Assembly: GCF_000024725.1 (NCBI RefSeq)
Contig: NC_013960.1
Span: 1,262,261 to 1,326,260 of the forward strand
Length of the DNA: 64,000 bases
Origin: Nitrosococcus halophilus Nc 4
GTDB taxonomy: Bacteria > Pseudomonadota > Gammaproteobacteria > Nitrosococcales > Nitrosococcaceae
Direction: 5' to 3'
Below the pieces are notes generated by a model, which worked only from the letters and a program-made list of their open reading frames with translations, made no database searches and was not told the DNA's origin. Positions within the stretch are counted from its first letter, which is position 1. Every line of letters starts with the position of its first letter. Shown here piece after piece: positions 1-6,718 of the stretch. Position numbers and translations under genes: made by a program.

Positions 1-75
1 CCAAGGGGACGAAGCCGTGAACGTTGTTAGCGGTGACATTTAGAGAATATAGGAGAGCCCAGTGCAGCGCTTCTA

Positions 76-288
76 ATGCATTTAACAAGACCTGACACCA
101 CTTTTCTCAAGGGCAAGAAACTAGGCGAGTTCTGGAAATATCGTGCCGGTGATTATCGTATTATCGCCGATATTCAGGATAGCGAATTGCTGATTCTGGT
201 GGTGCGGATTGGCAGTTTCCGGGAGGTTTTGCAAGCGGTGCATTGGCGGTTGCTTACCTTCCCACAAATGGCAATAGACAAGATCTGA
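76..288 (+). pseudogene. RelE-type toxin fragment, copy 1
   Basis: Residues from about position 126 on match the C-terminal half of RelE/ParE-family ribonuclease toxins (a GEFWKYRAGDYRII stretch followed by LLILVVRIG). The N-terminal half of the fold is missing. The reading frame instead begins in sequence resembling the CAATAGACAAGA repeat found elsewhere in this region. The usual terminal HRREVY signature is altered to SFREV and the frame runs on into unrelated residues. No antitoxin gene adjoins it. It is very similar at DNA level to the fragment at 1961-2130, so both probably come from one duplicated, already truncated locus. I regard it as non-functional. Confidence 0.7.
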
Positions 289-296
289 CCCTTTTA
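272..296 (+). repeat. CAATAGACAAGA-type interspersed repeat, copy 1
   Basis: This 25-bp motif (CAATAGACAAGA followed by a TCTGACCC-type tail) recurs at 1124-1148, 2106-2130 and 8553-8577 with one to four changes. A degenerate piece lies near 85-105. Copies lie at the edges of broken TA genes and cassettes. The GACCCC tail resembles the ends of the REP-type transposase elements nearby. Confidence 0.6.
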
Positions 297-362
297 CTTT
301 TACTTTTATGCTCTTTTATGCTTTTACTAGTAATTATTTTGTACTGGTGCAACGATTTGGCT

Positions 363-650
363 TCAGGAAGACTCTGCTAGCTCCCGCAACACCTCTGGGT
401 GCCTTTCTGCGATCCGTAGCAGAGTCTTCGCGGCTCCCGAAGGCTGACGCCTGCCCTGTTCCCACTCTTGCAAGGTGCGCACTGAAACCCCCAATAATGC
501 GGCAAATTGTGTTTGGGTAAAACCGGCACGGTTGCGCACCTCCACCAGGGGCGGGACCGCTACATAGGTCACTCGCGCCGCTTTGCCTGCTTTCATCTGG
601 CGTACCGATTCGAGTAAATCACTTTCAAACTGTTCCATTTCCTTATCCAC
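363..650 (-). CDS. HigA/NadS-like helix-turn-helix antitoxin
   Basis: This 95-residue protein has an XRE-type helix-turn-helix at about residues 42-75 (AGFTQTQFAALLGVSVRTLQ, then EWEQGRRQPSG). This is the layout of antitoxins encoded downstream of HigB/RelE-like toxins, which bind their own promoter and neutralise the toxin. The start is GTG at 650, preceded by a GGAGG ribosome site inside the toxin gene, and the start overlaps the toxin stop (TAA at 644-646). The partner toxin is frameshifted, so this antitoxin now appears to stand alone. The HTH is intact, so it may still act as a repressor. The family assignment is confident; the exact target is unknown. Confidence 0.75.
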   Translation of the reverse strand: MDKEMEQFESDLLESVRQMKAGKAARVTYVAVPPLVEVRNRAGFTQTQFAALLGVSVRTLQEWEQGRRQPSGAAKTLLRIAERHPEVLRELAESS

Positions 651-956
651 GTTCTACCTCCTGATTGAGTTTGGCGAGAAATTTAGCCGACAGGCTGTCG
701 AATTTAGCCTTGGCATAAACAATCAGCAGCCAGATACGGCCATCCTCGCCGTTGAAATAAATCACCCGCACGCCACCACGTTTGCCTATCCCCGCACGCG
801 ACCAACGCACCTTACGACAGCCCCCAGAACCAGGGATGACCTCCCCAGCCGAGGGATTAGCGGCAATCCAGAGTTGATGAACGCCTCATGCTCCTGCTCC
901 GACCACTGGGATGCCGCGTAGCGCTGGAAGATCTCAGTTTCGGCAACGGTGTGCAT
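644..956 (-). pseudogene. HigB/RelE-like toxin, frameshifted
   Basis: The minus-strand frame starts MHTVAETEIFQRYAASQWSE, the usual N-terminus of this toxin family. It loses frame near 868-874, where a CT dinucleotide appears duplicated. In the shifted frame the family sequence resumes (IAANPSAGEVIPGSGG, then a KVRW block, then GGVRVIYF) and runs to a TAA at 644. Removing two bases would restore a full-length toxin of about 103 residues. The intact antitoxin gene overlaps its 3' end. A sequencing error cannot be excluded from the sequence alone. In the active form these toxins are ribosome-dependent mRNA interferases. Confidence 0.7.
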
Positions 957-1123
957 AAATAAAATCATACGTCATTGCCGGATATTTGCCAAGCTGTGTT
1001 GACAACCCCCTCTCTTTCCGCTGGTGTTCTGCGGGGGTATCGGGATCTTGGCACTTAGCTTGATGGAGGGATGATGATTGAGTATGGCTCATGAACCGGA
1101 TATTGCCGCAAGTTTGTAGTCTG

Positions 1124-1148
1124 CAATAGACAAGACTTGACCCCTCTG
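1124..1148 (+). repeat. CAATAGACAAGA-type interspersed repeat, copy 2
   Basis: Matches the copy at 272-296 with a CTTGACCCCTCTG tail. It lies between the broken higB locus and brnTA pair 1. Confidence 0.6.
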
Positions 1149-1229
1149 TTTGACCTTGTGCGTATGTGACCCCTTTATGGGTGGCGTGAGGAGGGCGGGC
1201 TAAATACTCGCCCTTACCCGATTGGACGC

Positions 1230-1481
1230 TTAGTCTGCATGGTGCAGCTCTTGCCGGAGAATCTCCCGAAGCTTACCAGCGGTTAACGGGACATTCTCAT
1301 CGTTAAGAGTTGCTCGCAAAGCCTCATTAATTGCGGTTTGATACCCGATGCCTCTTGCTTCGGCACGCTCCCGAAATGCCTCGATTATGTCGTTATCCAA
1401 CATGATGGTGATACGGGTTTTGCCGGGGGATTCGATGGCTGGGCCTCGCTTGCCCTTGCTGAAATCGTACTCTTTATGCAT
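1230..1481 (-). CDS. brnA: BrnA antitoxin, first pair
   Basis: This 83-residue protein has the BrnA layout: a basic N-terminus beginning MHKEYDFSKGKRGP, then a ribbon-helix-helix segment (KTRITIMLDNDIIEAFRERA) at about residues 24-50. BrnA binds and blocks the BrnT ribonuclease and represses the shared promoter. I chose the ATG at 1481 because it follows an AAGGA ribosome site and because it gives the same 8-bp overlap with the upstream brnT as in the second pair at 2191-2686. A possible earlier start would add six residues. The two genes form an operon. Confidence 0.88.
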   Translation of the reverse strand: MHKEYDFSKGKRGPAIESPGKTRITIMLDNDIIEAFRERAEARGIGYQTAINEALRATLNDENVPLTAGKLREILRQELHHAD

Positions 1482-1740
1482 GGTAGTTCCTTGCCTCATT
1501 TCGGCTGGCCTTACGTGCGGAGATGATGCGGACTCGATCTCCTCGCGGTGTGTGGACTACGACCAGAATTCGACCCAGGGAATCGGTGCCAAGAGTGACG
1601 AAGCGGGGCTCGTTCTCCGAGTCAGGATCCTCGATGGTGATGCCAAGGGGATCTCGGAGCGCCTGCTCGGCATGAGCAAAGCTGACGCGGTGTTTGCGTA
1701 GGTTCGATGCCGCCTTCTCTGGATCGAATTCGATCTCCAT
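1474..1740 (-). CDS. brnT: BrnT ribonuclease toxin, first pair
   Basis: This small RelE-fold toxin carries the BrnT signature: MEIEFDPEKAASNLRKHRVS at the N-terminus and a RIISARKASRNEARNY C-terminal block. Family members cleave RNA and are neutralised by BrnA, encoded directly downstream with an 8-bp overlap. Two starts are possible. ATG at 1740 begins at the conserved MEIEFDP. ATG at 1755 would add five residues and lies inside a near-perfect palindrome (1745-1771) that is probably the operator. I favour 1740. The gene looks intact. Confidence 0.87.
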   Translation of the reverse strand: MEIEFDPEKAASNLRKHRVSFAHAEQALRDPLGITIEDPDSENEPRFVTLGTDSLGRILVVVHTPRGDRVRIISARKASRNEARNYHA

Positions 1741-1744
1741 GCGG

Positions 1745-1771
1745 TTAGTATGCATAATATATGTATACTAA
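1745..1771. promoter_or_regulatory. Palindromic operator of brnTA pair 1
   Basis: Two 12-bp arms (TTAGTATGCATA and TATGTATACTAA) around a 3-bp centre form an inverted repeat with one mismatched pair, immediately upstream of brnT. Position and symmetry fit autorepression by the BrnA ribbon-helix-helix protein. That role is an inference. Confidence 0.6.
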
Positions 1772-1889
1772 TCAACACCGCCCAACGAGGTTGTAGAAAA
1801 ACCCGGTTTTCTGAACTTTCCATCCCGCTCAATGTATTCTACATTGAACTATGGGCTGATGGAGTTAAATTTCACGATTCCTACGCTTT

Positions 1890-2075
1890 TTGAATGATCG
1901 GATCGCGAAGCTGGACGACCCACACAGTATCGGCGATCCCCTCAAGGTCTCGAAGCTGGACGAGTTCTGGAAATATCGTGCCGGTGATTATCGTATTATC
2001 GCCGACATTCAGGATAGCGAATTGCTGATTCTGGTGGTGCGGATTGGCAATCGCCGGGAGGTTTACAAGCGGTGA
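1890..2075 (+). pseudogene. RelE-type toxin fragment, copy 2
   Basis: The frame encodes the C-terminal two thirds of a RelE-family toxin: a KLDDPHSIGDPLK segment, then KLDEFWKYRAGDYRII, then a proper RIGNRREVYKR end. The N-terminal strand and helix are absent, and an in-frame TAA lies a short way upstream. Only a TTG could serve as start. Unlike copy 1 (76-288), the C-terminal catalytic end is preserved. It shares long near-identical DNA with copy 1, including about 30 bp beyond the stop. No antitoxin is adjacent. Most likely a dead remnant. Confidence 0.7.
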
Positions 2076-2105
2076 ATTGGCGGTTACCTGCTTTCCCACA
2101 AATGG

Positions 2106-2130
2106 CAATAGACAAGATCTGATCCCTTTG
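2106..2130 (+). repeat. CAATAGACAAGA-type interspersed repeat, copy 3
   Basis: Tail ATCTGATCCCTTTG. It lies directly after relE fragment copy 2, in the same relation as copy 1 has to relE fragment copy 1. Confidence 0.6.
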
Positions 2131-2154
2131 TGCGCATGCTAGGTGGTGTGGGGA

Positions 2155-2175
2155 GGGCGGGTTAAAAACCCGCCC
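2155..2175. terminator. GC-rich hairpin downstream of brnTA pair 2
   Basis: A perfect 7-bp stem (GGGCGGG/CCCGCCC) with a 7-nt loop follows the brnA stop on the minus strand. A weaker version of the same block (GAGGGCGGGC...CGCCCTTACCCGATT) lies after the first pair at about 1191-1224. There is no strong T-run, so the terminator role is uncertain. Confidence 0.45.
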
Positions 2176-2190
2176 TTACCCGATTAACAG

Positions 2191-2400
2191 TTATTGCCAC
2201 TCTAGCTTGAGATCTTTATGCGACTGAGCGCAATCTCGAAGATACAGATTGATAAGGCTCTGGTAGGGAAGGTCCTTTTCCTCGGCAAGCTTCTTGAAAT
2301 ACTCGATAGTATCTTCATCCAGCCGTATCGTGACTTGCTTTTTGAGCTTCTTGGCGTACGGATTCTTGATTGATTTGGAGAAATCGTAATGATCACGCAT
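2191..2400 (-). CDS. brnA: BrnA antitoxin, second pair
   Basis: This 69-residue BrnA homologue starts MRDHYDFSKSIKNPYAKKLK and has a ribbon-helix-helix segment (QVTIRLDEDTIEYFKKLAEE) at about residues 22-45. The ATG at 2400 is preceded by an AAGG ribosome site within the end of brnT and overlaps that gene by 8 bp. It is clearly diverged from the BrnA at 1230-1481, so the two systems are separate acquisitions rather than a recent duplication. Expected role: neutralise the adjacent BrnT and repress the operon. Confidence 0.88.
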   Translation of the reverse strand: MRDHYDFSKSIKNPYAKKLKKQVTIRLDEDTIEYFKKLAEEKDLPYQSLINLYLRDCAQSHKDLKLEWQ

Positions 2401-2686
2401 GTCGGTACCCTTCATAAACCTGTCTCTCTCGCTTATCAGCCCTGCGCGCGGAAATAATCCGTATAGTCTCTCCCGACCTAACACAGTGGCACACAACCAA
2501 CAGGCGAGAGTGAATGCTGGTGCCCAGCAAAATGAACCGATCCTCCTCGTCAGAGTGGTCTGGATCTGCAATCAAACGGGCGTACTCGTCCGTAAAGGCA
2601 GTTTTGGCTTCCTGAAACGAGACGCAATGCTTCTGCTGGTTGGAAGCATCCTTTTGAGGATCCCATTCGAATTCCAGGTGGCTCAT
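2393..2686 (-). CDS. brnT: BrnT ribonuclease toxin, second pair
   Basis: This 97-residue toxin has the family signature FEWDPQKDASNQQKHCVSF at its N-terminus and RIISARRADKRERQVYEGY at its C-terminus. It is followed with an 8-bp overlap by its BrnA antitoxin. A strong sigma-70 promoter lies directly upstream and places the predicted transcription start about one base before the ATG, so the mRNA may be leaderless. The gene looks complete. Confidence 0.9.
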   Translation of the reverse strand: MSHLEFEWDPQKDASNQQKHCVSFQEAKTAFTDEYARLIADPDHSDEEDRFILLGTSIHSRLLVVCHCVRSGETIRIISARRADKRERQVYEGYRHA

Positions 2687-2721
2687 ACACTACATTGTAG
2701 TTATGTTGTAGTTTATGTCAA
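2687..2721 (-). promoter_or_regulatory. Promoter and operator of brnTA pair 2
   Basis: On the minus strand a consensus -35 TTGACA (2716-2721) is separated by 16 bp from a -10 TACAAT (2694-2699). The 11-bp palindrome CTACATTGTAG (2690-2700) covers the -10 box, where a BrnA dimer would block RNA polymerase. The predicted start is near 2687, next to the toxin ATG at 2686. Confidence 0.7.
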
Positions 2722-2744
2722 CCAGTGGCACGGGTCATACTGTG

Positions 2745-3562
2745 AATATTCGGGGTCAGAGTAAGAATATTCGGGGAATATTCGGGGTCAGAGTAACATT
2801 CATGTTTCAATATTACGATTTCGTGGCCTTCCTGGCTTTCTTGCCGTGACGCGTTGCTTGGTTAATGCTTCTATTTGTGACGTGAACCGCTCGTTTCCCA
2901 GCGCCAGCCCTTTATTAATATTCTCCCTGATTTTCTTTAATAGGTCTGTTCCGACATGCGCTTTAAACAAATCACGGTAGTTGCTCAACCGCTCATTTTT
3001 CGATTTCCCTAAAGCCAGATATTCTGGATGCGGCGTTTGTAATTCACTTTCCACGCCCAATGCATTGATCGCATAGCTCGACCAGCTATAGTCACTGGGA
3101 TCATCAACCATATCCGCTCTGACCGGATTTAACTCGATATAGCGATAGAGTTCAAGCAGATACCGCTCACTTTGCACCAAACAAGATTTGAAACGACCTT
3201 CCCACAACGTGCCACTGCGCTGGTAGGTATGATTATAATAGCGAACATACAGGCGACCGATTGATTGCATCATACGGCTAATGGCATTCTCTTTCCAAGG
3301 GGTACACAGCAGATGCACATGATTTGTCATCAAGACCCAGGCATGCACATCGACCTGATGCTTCAGGGACAACTCTTTGAGCCAATTGAGATATGCTTTC
3401 ATATCTTCTTCACTGGCAAAGCAGACCTACCTGTTATTTCCTCGCTGTAGGATATGTTGAGGCACGCCGACAGGGGCAACTCGGGTTAATCTTGCCATTG
3501 CGTCACCTAATTTACGAGTCAAAAAGGCAATGATAATAGATAAATGTTACTCTGACCCCAAA
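2745..3562 (-). mobile_element. REP-associated transposase element, copy 1
   Basis: This 818-bp unit is repeated at 5779-6596 at a constant offset of 3034 bp; I found only two base differences (3394 and 3429). Near its ends are inverted copies of GGGGTCAGAGTAACATT, with further AATATTCGGGG repeats at the left end. This is the structure of REP/RAYT units, in which an IS200-like single-strand transposase is flanked by the palindromes it recognises. This copy carries a nonsense mutation in the transposase. Confidence 0.8.
2800..3522 (-). pseudogene. REP-associated tyrosine transposase, nonsense mutant
   Basis: This is the same coding sequence as the intact copy at 5834-6532. The codon at 3427-3429 is TAG instead of CAG (Gln in the ERGNNRQVC-type motif), which truncates translation after about 20-30 residues. 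The remaining open part begins at MKAYLNWLKEL and retains the Y1 catalytic HVHLL histidine motif and the YYNHTYQRSGTLWEGRFK block. The product is probably inactive. The element could still be mobilised in trans by the intact copy. Confidence 0.85.
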
Positions 3563-3663
3563 GACCCCATGACCCCAAAGACCCCACACAATCGGACAGC
3601 GAAATTCCCGATCAAGTTACATGAAAAATCAGCGGAGTTGATGTCGGTCATTTTTGCGTATTT

Positions 3664-4755
3664 TTAGGTATTTTTAGAGGCGCCCTGTATATAAGCCCCT
3701 ACTTTCTGTTGTATCTCAATCATGCTCGCACCCTTTTCCATCTGAGCTTCCATATTACTGATGATATTTTGATACGTTTTAGGCTCATATTTTTTAATGG
3801 CTTGGAATCCTGAAATATCTTTGAATGCCTCTTCCAAGTCGGCCTTATTGATAGCGCCATATTCAATCGGCTTTAAATTAGAAGGATTAACTACTTCGTG
3901 TACGACTCCGGCATTTAACATTTCTTTAATGGTCGGGTACCATAAATCATCTTTATTTGCTTTGAATATTCTATCGATAAATTCCTGGCTAATACCTCGC
4001 CTTTGATAGATCCTTAAATCCTTTTTTTGTTCAGCGGGCATATCAACATAAGGGTCAAGACTTTGTGCTCCTGATTTATATTGATGAAAAGCGAGGTTTG
4101 CACCTTTCGCTAGAAAGCGTTTATTACCAGATATGAATGCCGTACCACACGCAGAGTAACAGCCTTTTAATGTGTAAGTGTCAAGACCATTAATTAGTAT
4201 GATTTTAGAAAGCTCTCTGCCTTCATAGATTCTTCCGCCAAGGCTATCGAGTATGATGCCTTTAACATTGGGGTTCTTAGACACCAATTGTTTAACTTCT
4301 TTTGAAATACCAAAACCTAGGCCTCCCTTCAAATGAATAAGGTTTCCGTGCTCAGTCAACTCTACCTTATAATCTCCGTATTCATCCTTTCCAAAGCCAA
4401 TTTGATATAAATCCTTATATACTGGCCATGAAACATTCATATTGCCAAAGGTTCCAAGGAGGCCTAGTACAACCAAGACTTTAACGGCACCTGGCCAAAA
4501 TCCCTTTTTCGTTTCCTCTACATGTTTATTTGCAGAACGCCATAACCCTATTATTTGCCAAGGATAAACAACAGCAAGCGCTATAAAAACATAGGCAATA
4601 GTAACCTGCGATGCCACAACAGGGTTTTCGATTGGGGATGCTTCCGTTAACCACACTTCAAAAATGCGGATACCCATGTTGATGAGAAATACGTTAACCC
4701 AGAAGGATATTGCCAGCGAAAACTCGCCGCGCCAGTGCTTTAGGATATAGGCCAA
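3664..4755 (-). CDS. Membrane-anchored ClpP/crotonase-fold protease-like protein
   Basis: This 363-residue protein has an N-terminal membrane region with about three hydrophobic segments (residues about 10-30, 48-70 and 88-108). A soluble domain resembling the ClpP-like or SDH-family serine protease fold follows: GIILDSLGGRIYEG, then the CYSACGTAFISGN motif that would carry the nucleophilic serine (about residue 200), and a downstream FHQY histidine. The pattern fits COG3904-type periplasmic predicted proteases; the substrate is unknown. The gene begins 19 bp from the attC at 4774-4850 and reads in the array direction, so it is probably an integron cassette. No attC is visible after its stop, where the transposase element at 2745-3562 has inserted nearby. 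Local AT content is high. Confidence 0.7.
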   Translation of the reverse strand: MAYILKHWRGEFSLAISFWVNVFLINMGIRIFEVWLTEASPIENPVVASQVTIAYVFIALAVVYPWQIIGLWRSANKHVEETKKGFWPGAVKVLVVLGLLGTFGNMNVSWPVYKDLYQIGFGKDEYGDYKVELTEHGNLIHLKGGLGFGISKEVKQLVSKNPNVKGIILDSLGGRIYEGRELSKIILINGLDTYTLKGCYSACGTAFISGNKRFLAKGANLAFHQYKSGAQSLDPYVDMPAEQKKDLRIYQRRGISQEFIDRIFKANKDDLWYPTIKEMLNAGVVHEVVNPSNLKPIEYGAINKADLEEAFKDISGFQAIKKYEPKTYQNIISNMEAQMEKGASMIEIQQKVGAYIQGASKNT

Positions 4756-4773
4756 TTTTCTTTTCCCTTTTTC

Positions 4774-4850
4774 AGCTAACGTTGCAAATAACCGGCAGGT
4801 TGAGGAGCGCAGCGACGAAACCTGTCCGAGTTGATTTGCCTTGTTAGGGC
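4774..4850 (-). other. attC: Integron attC recombination site 1
   Basis: Read on the minus strand, the site begins CCCTAACAAGGCAAAT and ends GCAACGTTAG. The imperfect inner arms (CTCGGACAGG and CCTGCCGG) pair around a short loop, as in attC folded single strands. Its sequence is clearly related to the attC at 9345-9432 (shared GCAAAT, ACCGGC, AGCGACGAA and GTCCGAG blocks), as expected of a sedentary array with one attC family. Confidence 0.75.
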
Positions 4851-4862
4851 TTTTTGTCTATA

Positions 4863-4883
4863 TTGTACGGGATCATCGTACAA
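4863..4883. promoter_or_regulatory. YefM operator palindrome
   Basis: Inverted arms TTGTACG and CGTACAA, separated by 7 bp, lie 17 bp before the yefM start. Known YefM operators are built on TGTACA palindromes, so autorepression by YefM/YoeB is likely. Confidence 0.6.
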
Positions 4884-4899
4884 CTGAGAACATCGACCA

Positions 4900-5172
4900 A
4901 TGGATAGCGTAAGTGTAAATAAGTTTAGAGATAATTTAAAAACTCTGGTAGAACAAGTGGTTAGTAGGCATGCGCCGCTGAAGGTCACGCGCCGCGGTGG
5001 TGACGATTTCGTGGTGTTGAGCGCCGAGGATTGGGAACGTGAGCAAGAAACACTATTTGTATTGCAGAACAATGACTTAATGCGACAAATAGCGGATTCA
5101 TTGTGTACCCACGAGAAGGGAACAGGATACAGGCCTTCAGCCGAGGAAATGGATGAGATCACTGGTCTTTGA
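4900..5172 (+). CDS. yefM: YefM antitoxin (Phd/YefM family)
   Basis: This 90-residue antitoxin has the YefM N-terminal DNA-binding fold (VNKFRDNLKTLVEQV, then PLKVTRRGGDDFVVLSAEDW) and a C-terminal toxin-binding tail. It neutralises YoeB, encoded immediately downstream with a 20-bp overlap, and represses the operon. It lies between two attC sites but is transcribed opposite to the array direction from its own promoter. Antisense TA cassettes of this kind are known from large chromosomal integrons, where they are thought to stabilise the array. Confidence 0.92.
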   Translation: MDSVSVNKFRDNLKTLVEQVVSRHAPLKVTRRGGDDFVVLSAEDWEREQETLFVLQNNDLMRQIADSLCTHEKGTGYRPSAEEMDEITGL

Positions 5173-5422
5173 AGGCAATACCTGGACCGCATACGAGAAC
5201 CTGCGTGAACGCGACAAAAAACTACATAAGGCGCTGCGTAGCGTATTAAAAGAAATGCTGCGTGGTGACCCCACTACAGGAATGGGAAAACCTGAACAGT
5301 TGAAACATAGCCTTTCCGGCCTTTGGTCCCGGCGCCTTAGTCGAAAAGACCGCATCGTGTATAAGTTCGATGATAAATACATCTATATTTTCGCCATCGG
5401 AGGTCACTATGATCAGTTTTGA
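5153..5422 (+). CDS. yoeB: YoeB mRNA interferase toxin
   Basis: This 89-residue RelE-superfamily toxin has the YoeB hallmarks: WTAYENLRERDKKLHK, GMGKPEQLKHSLSGLWSRRL and a C-terminal IGGHYDQF. YoeB binds the ribosomal A site and cleaves mRNA at the start of coding regions. The conserved catalytic Glu/Arg/His/Tyr set appears intact (E in KPEQL, R in SRRL, the final H and Y). The stop lies 2 bp before the attC at 5425-5497. It overlaps yefM, so the two are co-translated. Confidence 0.93.
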   Translation: MRSLVFEGNTWTAYENLRERDKKLHKALRSVLKEMLRGDPTTGMGKPEQLKHSLSGLWSRRLSRKDRIVYKFDDKYIYIFAIGGHYDQF

Positions 5423-5424
5423 CA

Positions 5425-5497
5425 GCCCTAACGCCTCACATCAGCCAGCCGAAAAGCGCGTAGTGGTTTTTGGGTCGGCTGGATGTGATTGTTAGAT
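5425..5497 (-). other. attC: Integron attC recombination site 2
   Basis: On the minus strand the 73-bp site runs from ATCTAACAATCACATC to GATGTGAGGCGTTAGGGC. Its inner arms CAGCCGACC and GGCTGGCTG pair almost perfectly, with an unpaired base as in typical attC bulges. Core boxes at both ends (ATCTAAC and GTTAGGG) match the integrase-binding pattern. It is a different attC sequence type from sites 1 and 3. Confidence 0.85.
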
Positions 5498-5778
5498 GAT
5501 TTCTCTTAATGTTCATAATCGCAACCACATGCGCCGCATGAGCAAATAAGCCAACCGCATGATGCACATTGGATATTTATGTTGCTATCAAGATGCTCCT
5601 TGCATGAATAGCAATGCGTTATACGATGTTGCTTAGCCTCAAGTGGTTGAACGCCTTGGTATTCAACACCCAGATTTCTTATGAATTCTTTGTGTTTTTG
5701 AATCGCTAGTGTTTTTTGCGCTTCGATTTTTTCGGCGCGTTTTTCCATTTCCCGCCGTGCCCGTTCATGATCAGATTT

Positions 5779-6596
5779 AATATTCGGGGTCAGAGTAAGA
5801 ATATTCGGGGAATATTCGGGGTCAGAGTAACATTCATGTTTCAATATTACGATTTCGTGGCCTTCCTGGCTTTCTTGCCGTGACGCGTTGCTTGGTTAAT
5901 GCTTCTATTTGTGACGTGAACCGCTCGTTTCCCAGCGCCAGCCCTTTATTAATATTCTCCCTGATTTTCTTTAATAGGTCTGTTCCGACATGCGCTTTAA
6001 ACAAATCACGGTAGTTGCTCAACCGCTCATTTTTCGATTTCCCTAAAGCCAGATATTCTGGATGCGGCGTTTGTAATTCACTTTCCACGCCCAATGCATT
6101 GATCGCATAGCTCGACCAGCTATAGTCACTGGGATCATCAACCATATCCGCTCTGACCGGATTTAACTCGATATAGCGATAGAGTTCAAGCAGATACCGC
6201 TCACTTTGCACCAAACAAGATTTGAAACGACCTTCCCACAACGTGCCACTGCGCTGGTAGGTATGATTATAATAGCGAACATACAGGCGACCGATTGATT
6301 GCATCATACGGCTAATGGCATTCTCTTTCCAAGGGGTACACAGCAGATGCACATGATTTGTCATCAAGACCCAGGCATGCACATCGACCTGATGCTTCAG
6401 GGACAACTCTTTGAGCCAATTGAGATACGCTTTCATATCTTCTTCACTGGCAAAGCAGACCTGCCTGTTATTTCCTCGCTGTAGGATATGTTGAGGCACG
6501 CCGACAGGGGCAACTCGGGTTAATCTTGCCATTGCGTCACCTAATTTACGAGTCAAAAAGGCAATGATAATAGATAAATGTTACTCTGACCCCAAA
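5779..6596 (-). mobile_element. REP-associated transposase element, copy 2
   Basis: This is the intact 818-bp copy, nearly identical to 2745-3562. Inverted GGGGTCAGAGTAACATT motifs flank a Y1 transposase. It inserted into the zinc-ribbon cassette gene without obvious target duplication, consistent with IS200/RAYT-type transposition. The left end carries extra AATATTCGGGG units. Confidence 0.85.
5834..6532 (-). CDS. REP-associated tyrosine transposase (Y1 family)
   Basis: This transposase of about 232 residues belongs to the IS200-like Y1/TnpA_REP family. It starts MARLTRVAPVGVPQHILQRG and has the metal-binding HUH motif (HVHLL at about residue 60) and a conserved block YVRYYNHTYQRSGTLWEGRF containing candidate catalytic tyrosines. 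These enzymes nick single-stranded DNA at REP palindromes. I chose the ATG at 6532 because the family normally starts MARL; an ATG at 6556 would add eight residues. The intact QRGNNRQVC motif distinguishes it from the dead copy at 2800-3522. Confidence 0.9.
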   Translation of the reverse strand: MARLTRVAPVGVPQHILQRGNNRQVCFASEEDMKAYLNWLKELSLKHQVDVHAWVLMTNHVHLLCTPWKENAISRMMQSIGRLYVRYYNHTYQRSGTLWEGRFKSCLVQSERYLLELYRYIELNPVRADMVDDPSDYSWSSYAINALGVESELQTPHPEYLALGKSKNERLSNYRDLFKAHVGTDLLKKIRENINKGLALGNERFTSQIEALTKQRVTARKPGRPRNRNIET

Positions 6597-6718
6597 TATT
6601 TCCGTATTTTTTTGACGTTCTTCTATAAGTTGATGATTTTTAATATGCTTCCAGTTGAAAGGCTTCATGAAGCCAATTTTAGCATATATGTGTGCTTATT
6701 GGCATCTTTTCTTTCGGC

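Larger units (their letters stand above)
5506..6668 (-). pseudogene. Zinc-ribbon cassette gene split by a transposase element
   Basis: The 3' part (5506-5778) encodes a charged helical segment and a C-terminal cysteine-rich domain with CYSC, CASC and CSCGACGC motifs, probably a zinc ribbon. The 5' part lies beyond the inserted element: ATG at 6668, beginning MKPFNWKHIKNHQLIEERQK and running to 6597. Removing 5779-6596 joins the two parts in frame (NTEIF followed by KSDHERARRE), giving about 116 residues. The stop is only 8 bp from attC site 2 and the gene reads in the array direction, so it was a cassette gene. A chimeric frame now starts inside the element (MKHECYSDPEYS). Function unknown. 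Confidence 0.75.
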
